Below are positions 59,801 through 64,000 of a DNA stretch of 64,000 nt, in pieces. The stretch covers positions 20,748,449 through 20,812,448 of the forward strand of contig NC_064773.1 in NCBI RefSeq assembly GCF_011397635.1, written 5' to 3'. The DNA comes from Epinephelus fuscoguttatus. Taxonomy: Eukaryota; Chordata; Actinopteri; Perciformes; Serranidae. Both the position numbers and the translations under genes were made by a program. The notes under the pieces were generated by a model. That model did not search any database. It was not told where the DNA came from and saw only the letters and a program-made list of their open reading frames with translations. Within the stretch, counting starts at the first letter, position 1; every line of letters starts with the position of its first letter.

Positions 59801-62800
59801 TGATAGTATGCCATCATTCTCCTTCTGCCGTCGGTCTGGGTTTCAGCATACAATGGCCTCTGTCCACTTTCACCAGCTCAGGGATAGCAGCTTGGCCAAA
59901 GAGCTTAGTATCAGCTCAGTCACAAAAGCCAGAGGGCAACCCTTCTCCACTCCCTCAGGAATTCCTGCAAACTTCAAATTGGGCTGTCAGGAGCAACCTT
60001 CCAGGTCATTCACCTTGCTGTGGAGAGTCATTTGATGCCACAACTCTTTACAGGTCCTCTCTAGTGCATCCAGGCAGGTATCATCCTGCTCCGTCACCAA
60101 TGACTGTTCCCTTTGCACAAGAAAAAGGGAGTCCAATCAGGTAGTAATGGAGCCTGGTCTCTTCGATTAACTTCCTCACCTCCACACCTTGATTTTCTTT
60201 CCACCTGAGACCCTGTGTCCTCATATCACAGTTTGGGTTTACTGCACTTTACACTTCATTCTACTTGACTTAGACCTGTTGTCCTCGTTCGTGGACACTT
60301 TTATGTGCCATCTAGTGGTAGTAAGAGCACACCAATCCATATACAAACAAGATGGCAGCCATCTCTGCCAAGTCAGTCTGCAGTCGATCCTGACAAAAAC
60401 TGAAACTTGTTTATCTATGATTTTTGTTTGTGGTTTGATATGGCAACAAATTTGACAAATTTTAGCCACAGTAATACGATAAGACGCTGTTAAATAGGAA
60501 GTACTCGTTTGATGACGTTGGGACTTAATTATCATTGACAATATTTAGTTTTTTTATACTTATCAGGTCCTACTGATCCCAAATAGCTAGGAGAAATTAA
60601 AAATGCATACCAAACAAAAGTTTGGGTCTCAGGAGGATATAGCACCTAATATCCCAGATAGCGGGGGTTGCAAAAACAGCTGCATCCAAATTCACTGGAT
60701 TGTTGGTTGTGTAGCCGATTCAGCCATGTGCTCGTCAGGTGCAGCTCCATTTGAATGTTTGCTCAGTTCTTTCTCAGTGTAATTGCCTTTACCAGACCAT
60801 GTCTTTGGCTTCATCAAAACCCAGACGTGAACCCCTAAACATCAGCCACACAGATAACAATGCGCTACAGCCTTAGGATGATTGAATGTATTAACTGAAA
60901 TTATCTTGAGTGGAGGCTACTGCACATGCAGCTACTCCATACATTGACGGGAGTTCCTTTTACTTATCTACTTAAAAATCTCCTGTTGTGGGTTGCAAAC
61001 ATAACACGTCGTCAAAATATAACAGCCATGCTACCCCTGATCTCGTCCTGCTGGCTGTCCCATTAATACAGACATCATTTTGGTGCTGTTACTACCTCCG
61101 ATTCCAGTGTACAGGCGAGACAACTCCCCCAATTCTGTGCTTGTACCTTGACTGCCAACCTGCCTTGAAAAGGCAGTGTAAAAGGGGCTAGTAAAAGGAT
61201 GACTGGATGAATGAATGGACAAAACTGATTATTTCTGACATTTATTGCATTCATGGAACTCACATTTTCCATTGTACTGAATTGTTGTATTGTCTCTCTT
61301 ATAGGTCACATTGTCTCTAATCACCGACCTATCAAAGACCTTCACGCTGCCAAACCATTACTTTATAACCTCCCATCTGTTTCCCATCCACCTCCAACGG
61401 AGAATTATACTGATGCCTCGCTACTGAACTCCAGATTAAAGACAGTACACTCACAACCACCATCAAACGAAATACCATCTACACGGCTGTTTCCAGATGT
61501 GTCACCGACCTCATATTTAATGACTGAGCGTTTATCAAGAACTCAGCACTCCGATACAAGCAAACATCTGTCCTCAGTTCTGAATCAGGATGTAATGTCT
61601 CAGTTAAATGTAACAACTCAGGATGTGTCATCAACCACATCATCGGGTCAGCCAACACTGTCTGGAAAAACTGAACTGGAGTCTTCTCTCTCAACGTCCT
61701 TGTTTGAGTCCTCAGTGACAACAATGACACCAGCTTTACCTTCGGAGCTTGGCTTTTCTAGTGGGCAACTGGACACACCCATTATTATAAATCCAACATA
61801 TCCAGGAGATTCTCTCAAACTTGCCTCATCATCTCCGACACCACAGCTGCTGGCATTTTCCAAATCTTTGCCACCTGATATTCGCATCTCCTATTTGCAA
61901 AGTAACATTGAAAGCCCAGTTGTTACAGACTTACAGTCACAATTAGGCGCAGACTTATATGTTGATCTAAATCCACTAATGCAGACATTATGCTCAGACA
62001 TTTCCTTGATGTCCCTGCAACCAATATATATGTCCCAGGCTCCTCAAATGAGCCCTCTTTTAATTAAAACCCTTTCTGTCCCATTATCTATGTTCAAAGA
62101 CCAACCTTTTAAAGAACCATCTGTCGAGTCAGCTCGTGAGAGTGTGCAATCAGTGCAACAAACACTGCTGCTTGGGGAGTCTCACCAAACTGATACGTTT
62201 CACCACATATCCTTAGTCACTGGGATGACTACAAGCATGTATTTAAATACAGCAGCAGGCCCAGGTATGACCTATCCACTTCCAATTTCAGTATCTGAGA
62301 GCGCTCAACAAGTGTCTGAGTTTGATCCAACTGCTCCCTCTACTGTTCAGGAGCTGTACACTACATCCTTCATTCATCAAATGCAAAATCTTGATCCTTC
62401 ATTCCCAGTATGTGGTCAATCTGTGATGCAGGATCATGTGTATGTGAGTGGTTGTATCACCCATATCAAAAGTACCTATGTTGAGAACACAGTGGAGCAT
62501 GTTGTGGACAGTAATTCACAAGATGAGAAGCTCTGGACTGATTTCCCATCACAGATTTTAATGTTTGACTCAAGCAGACGATTCTTTTCGACCGACACGT
62601 CCAGGGAATACCTGTCAATGCATCCGCTTCCCTCAGAGGATATTTTAATGGAACAAACTGAGTCAAATGCACTTATGTCTTCGCTGTTGCATTTGTCTGC
62701 CACTATAGAAACAAACCAGCTGACAGCTACTCCACAACTGGACATCTCAGAGGCTCTTCCTGCTCTAGAGGGCACTGGCTTCTCAGTAATCACATCACCA

Positions 62801-64000
62801 GCACTGGACACAACTGGCTTCAGTGACAACTATGTCAGTTTAGAGAACTCCTTATTCATCTGCCAATCATCTGCTACAAAAGGACATCCCACTCAGCAGA
62901 TTCTGAGCACGTCTTTGAGGCGATTTTATGGGACATCAACCGCATTGTTAACATCATCAAAGGCTGTAGGTCTTTCCTCATATAGAATAGAGAGCTCAGT
63001 CCTGACAACACCTTCCTCACCTTCCATCTCAAGTAAGTACCATCAAGGGTGCCATAACTTACTGTGAAGACGTGCAAGCATAAATACCCACATGTGCTCA
63101 GAGATTATATTAAGCATGATAAGGAAAAGCACCACAACATTTGCTTAGTGGTTTAAAGTTTTTAAATCTGGTACAGACATACAGTACTTTGGGCAAATAT
63201 CTAATGATCTAACTTTTTTCTAAATTTTTGATTTTCTGAAAACTACAGCCATTTTCTTAGCACACTATGTAACCATAAAAATTGTTATATTTCAGGCGTC
63301 ATGAATCACCCACCTACAGTGTTGCAGTCTGTTCCAGTGTTGATAGCCACTGTTGGTTTCCCCTTCCACTACTCAATCCCACCTAAAACCTTCCATGACC
63401 CAGAGGATGGTGCTGCAGATGCTCTCTCCCTGGAGATGAGGTTGATTGATGGGCCTCCTATCGGTGTTGGCACCTGGTTGGCACTGGACGGTCTGGAGCT
63501 CCATGGTGTTCCTCTGGAGGTGGACCTGCAGTTTGCTCCTCAGCACCTCCTCCTGGGCGCCCAGGACAGACAGGGCCTGAGCACCTGGCTTCCTCTGACC
63601 CTTGATCTCCGTCGTAGTGCCGTCGACCCCTGTCACATTTTCACCCTGACAGCCCAACGCAGCCTTCACTCGATTCTCCGTCAGCGCCGCAGGGTGGAAC
63701 TACTGCTGAGAAAACTGTCCCGCTTCTTCAACAGCTCGAGCAGCCACCACCTCTCTGTTGTCTCCGTGAGGCCTGGCTCCACTGTGGTGTCCTGGTACAA
63801 CTACAGCTTGTGTGGCATGGGTCAGAGTAGAGTTACACGGTGCTGTGTTGATCAAATACGGAACATGTGGCTGGCTATGAGATCTGCAGATGGGTCAGTC
63901 AACCCTGCGTTCAGAGAGGTGATGCTCCCAGAGTTCCCTGTCACTAAAGTTGGGCCTGTGAGCTTTAGACGAGACTGCTTCACCACTACTTCTACCCCCA
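45943..64000 (+). CDS. dag1-like: Dystroglycan-like transmembrane glycoprotein, 3' end beyond window
   Basis: Coding exons: 45943-46197 (start uncertain), 46779-46975, 50767-51992, 61305-63032 and 63296 to beyond 64000, with joining phases. The start is chosen for the hydrophobic stretch LKLVVVLLLQG, a possible signal. Exons 1-2 match the first Ig/cadherin-like domain of alpha-dystroglycan (GSSFFFKLPIP, LPHWMVF, GIYHLKVSD). Exon 3 starts with the next domain (LSCSEGETTIWANLLLQLNP, DASQRIRLVSTM) with its paired cysteines, ending at LKFTPTPN. That parallels the mammalian RRQIHATPTPV region, where TPTP carries the matriglycan chain. The RxRR furin site before it is absent. The rest of exon 3 and all of exon 4 is a long Ser/Thr/Pro mucin-like region. 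Exon 5 has the second cadherin-like domain and the SEA-like fold with VRPGSTVVSW, matching the Gly-Ser self-cleavage site (RGSIVVEW) between alpha and beta subunits. In the family the product links laminin outside to dystrophin inside. The beta tail is not in view. Confidence 0.82.
47100..47330 (+). mobile_element. Relic of a THAP-domain DNA transposon
   Basis: From the ATG at 47205 the sequence reads MSSCCVIGSQNRRSHGSKL, resembling the first residues of THAP zinc fingers in P-element-like transposases (SSCCVxGCxNRR). The second cysteine of the pattern is Ser, and the frame is lost soon after. The palindrome GACGTCACAGTGACGTC lies at 47148-47164. Confidence 0.45.
48024..50240 (+). mobile_element. 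hAT element, copy 2, with 8-bp target duplication
   Basis: The ends are CAGTGCTTAATTTGTAAAAT and CGGCTCAAATTAAGCACTG, flanked on both sides by the exact 8-mer CTGCTCAC. It is the same family as copies 1 and 3, in the orientation of copy 3. The first-exon region near 48130-48240 is deleted and diverged. The middle, from about 48600, carries unrelated sequence, probably nested elements, and a poly-C/(CCA)n run at 49193-49245. No intact transposase. Confidence 0.85.
49193..49245 (+). repeat. Poly-C and (CCA)n tract
   Basis: About 20 C residues followed by AACCACCACCACCACCACCA, inside hAT copy 2. Confidence 0.95.
52605..52965 (+). repeat. Two diverged tandem units
   Basis: Unit 1 (about 52605-52760) and unit 2 (about 52835-52965) share GGTTTAAATCACCAGGTCTG, then GAGACCTC/AAGACCTCTG, GGCTCCTGGTAAAAACC/GGCTCTAGGTAAAAACC and AAAAGGTGAGCACACATT/TAAGGTGAGCAGACATT. 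Confidence 0.65.
53195..53285 (+). mobile_element. tRNA-like SINE head 1
   Basis: TTAATTAGCTCAGGGAGGTA gives an A-box-like sequence, and about 45 bases on GGGTTCAATTCTC is B-box-like. The arms do not form a clean cloverleaf, so this is a SINE-type remnant, not a tRNA gene. Confidence 0.4.
53536..53615 (+). mobile_element. tRNA-like SINE head 2
   Basis: GGTGGAATAGCTCAGGCTGT (A-box-like) and AGAGGTTCGATCCTTATCC (B-box-like), about 340 bases after the first and followed by a similar CAGGTGAA/ACACCCA stretch. Probably a second copy of the same element. Confidence 0.45.
54174..55668 (+). mobile_element. hAT element, copy 3, with 8-bp target duplication and two retained exons
   Basis: The ends are CAGTGCTTAATTTGTAAGAT and CCGGCTCAAATTAAGCACTG, with ATAGTATG on both sides. 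Exon 54763-54823 encodes MTPAKEEIRLLDLESDFSVA and ends phase 1 at GTAAGC. An acceptor at 55073 opens an exon to 55283 in matching phase, coding a strongly Glu-rich segment, followed by a GTACAG donor. The catalytic part of the transposase is absent, so the element depends on a helper in trans. Confidence 0.85.
54763..55283 (+). pseudogene. Truncated hAT-encoded two-exon frame
   Basis: Exons 54763-54823 and 55074-55283 join in phase. The product would be about 90 residues: MTPAKEEIRLLDLESDFSVA, then ADKTSVSRRVDGEGQ and a long Glu/Lys stretch. It is the N-terminal part of an element-encoded protein, with no DDE/RNase-H-like catalytic region. Part of the transposon, not a host gene. Confidence 0.5.
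56727..56804. repeat. (AT)n microsatellite
   Basis: Uninterrupted TA dinucleotides, about 39 units, between GTGTGA and GCAGC. Confidence 0.98.
57600..60460 (-). mobile_element. Decayed L1-type LINE (minus strand)
   Basis: Read on the minus strand from about 60460 down: an ORF1-like stretch (LHSKVNDLEG and LKFAGIPEGVEKG at 59900-60040), an endonuclease piece at 59052-58828 (LLRKSVPFELL-like, VTCINVYSPNIDDPDIFQKV), its continuation at 58800-58600 (ISDDSPRSMTFKW, FNPLLLQDSHF), and the ORF2 C-terminus at 57865-57610 (LSHTFWFCSKI, LMAGVLAAKTIILKEW). The reverse transcriptase core is deleted, and frames carry stops and shifts. Another repeat is inserted at about 57880-58250. Confidence 0.7.
57880..58250 (-). 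repeat. Interspersed repeat inserted in the L1 relic
   Basis: Inverted copy of the family at 26620-26970: CCATTCACACTCACATTCAC, TTAACCTGCATGTCTTTGGA and CGGGGAGAACATGCAAACTC on the plus strand. It splits the L1 ORF2 remnant, so it is younger than the L1 insertion. Confidence 0.7.

Larger units (their letters stand above)
51993..61304 (+). other. 9.3-kb dystroglycan-like intron 3
   Basis: The exon 3 donor (CTGG|GTAAGT) and exon 4 acceptor are both phase 1, so they can join directly. The intron holds short tandem repeats (52.6-53.0 kb), two tRNA-like stretches, hAT copy 3, an (AT)n run and a decayed L1. From 60460 to 61304 nothing recognisable is seen. Confidence 0.6.

Noticed and set aside
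59734..60144. 136-codon plus-strand frame
   Set aside because: Antisense to the L1 ORF1-like remnant, which has the recognisable protein text on the minus strand.

Overview
The window is vertebrate nuclear DNA, almost certainly from a ray-finned (teleost) fish. Genes are split into short exons with GT-AG introns, the space between is full of teleost-type repeats, and the four readable protein families are animal families. Exon boundaries were set by hand from splice sites, reading phase and remembered family similarity. No alignment was run.

Layout. (1) About 2.6-8.2 kb, plus strand: a complete seven-exon kit ligand (stem cell factor) gene. A broken partial copy of its exon 2 region lies upstream of exon 1 at about 1.1-1.8 kb. 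(2) 12.1-19.9 kb, plus: a seven-exon gene with a TIN2-like N-terminal domain (TINF2_N, the shelterin fold) followed by 11 C2H2 zinc fingers. (3) 21.4-34.1 kb, plus: a related eleven-exon gene with four tandem Myb/SANT-like (trihelix) domains, then the same TINF2_N block with matching exon sizes, an acidic linker and nine C2H2 fingers. (4) 44.8-37.0 kb, minus: an eight-exon SLC5-family transporter closest to the high-affinity choline transporter CHT1. (5) 45.9-64.0 kb, plus: a dystroglycan-like gene that runs off the right edge. It keeps the TPTP O-mannosyl motif and the Gly-Ser autoproteolysis site but has lost the furin-type site.

Genes 2 and 3 are the strongest candidates for something little described. 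They are neighbouring paralogues that join a telomere-protein interaction domain to DNA-binding modules, and gene 3 gained four DNA-binding modules by duplicating phase 1-1 exons. A telomeric role is inference only.

Mobile DNA is abundant: three related hAT elements with exact 8-bp target duplications (two keep the transposase first exon and its donor), a BED-finger hAT relic, a THAP-type relic, a decayed L1-type LINE, tRNA-derived SINEs, several MITEs and microsatellites. No CRISPR array, rRNA or bacterial-style operon was seen.
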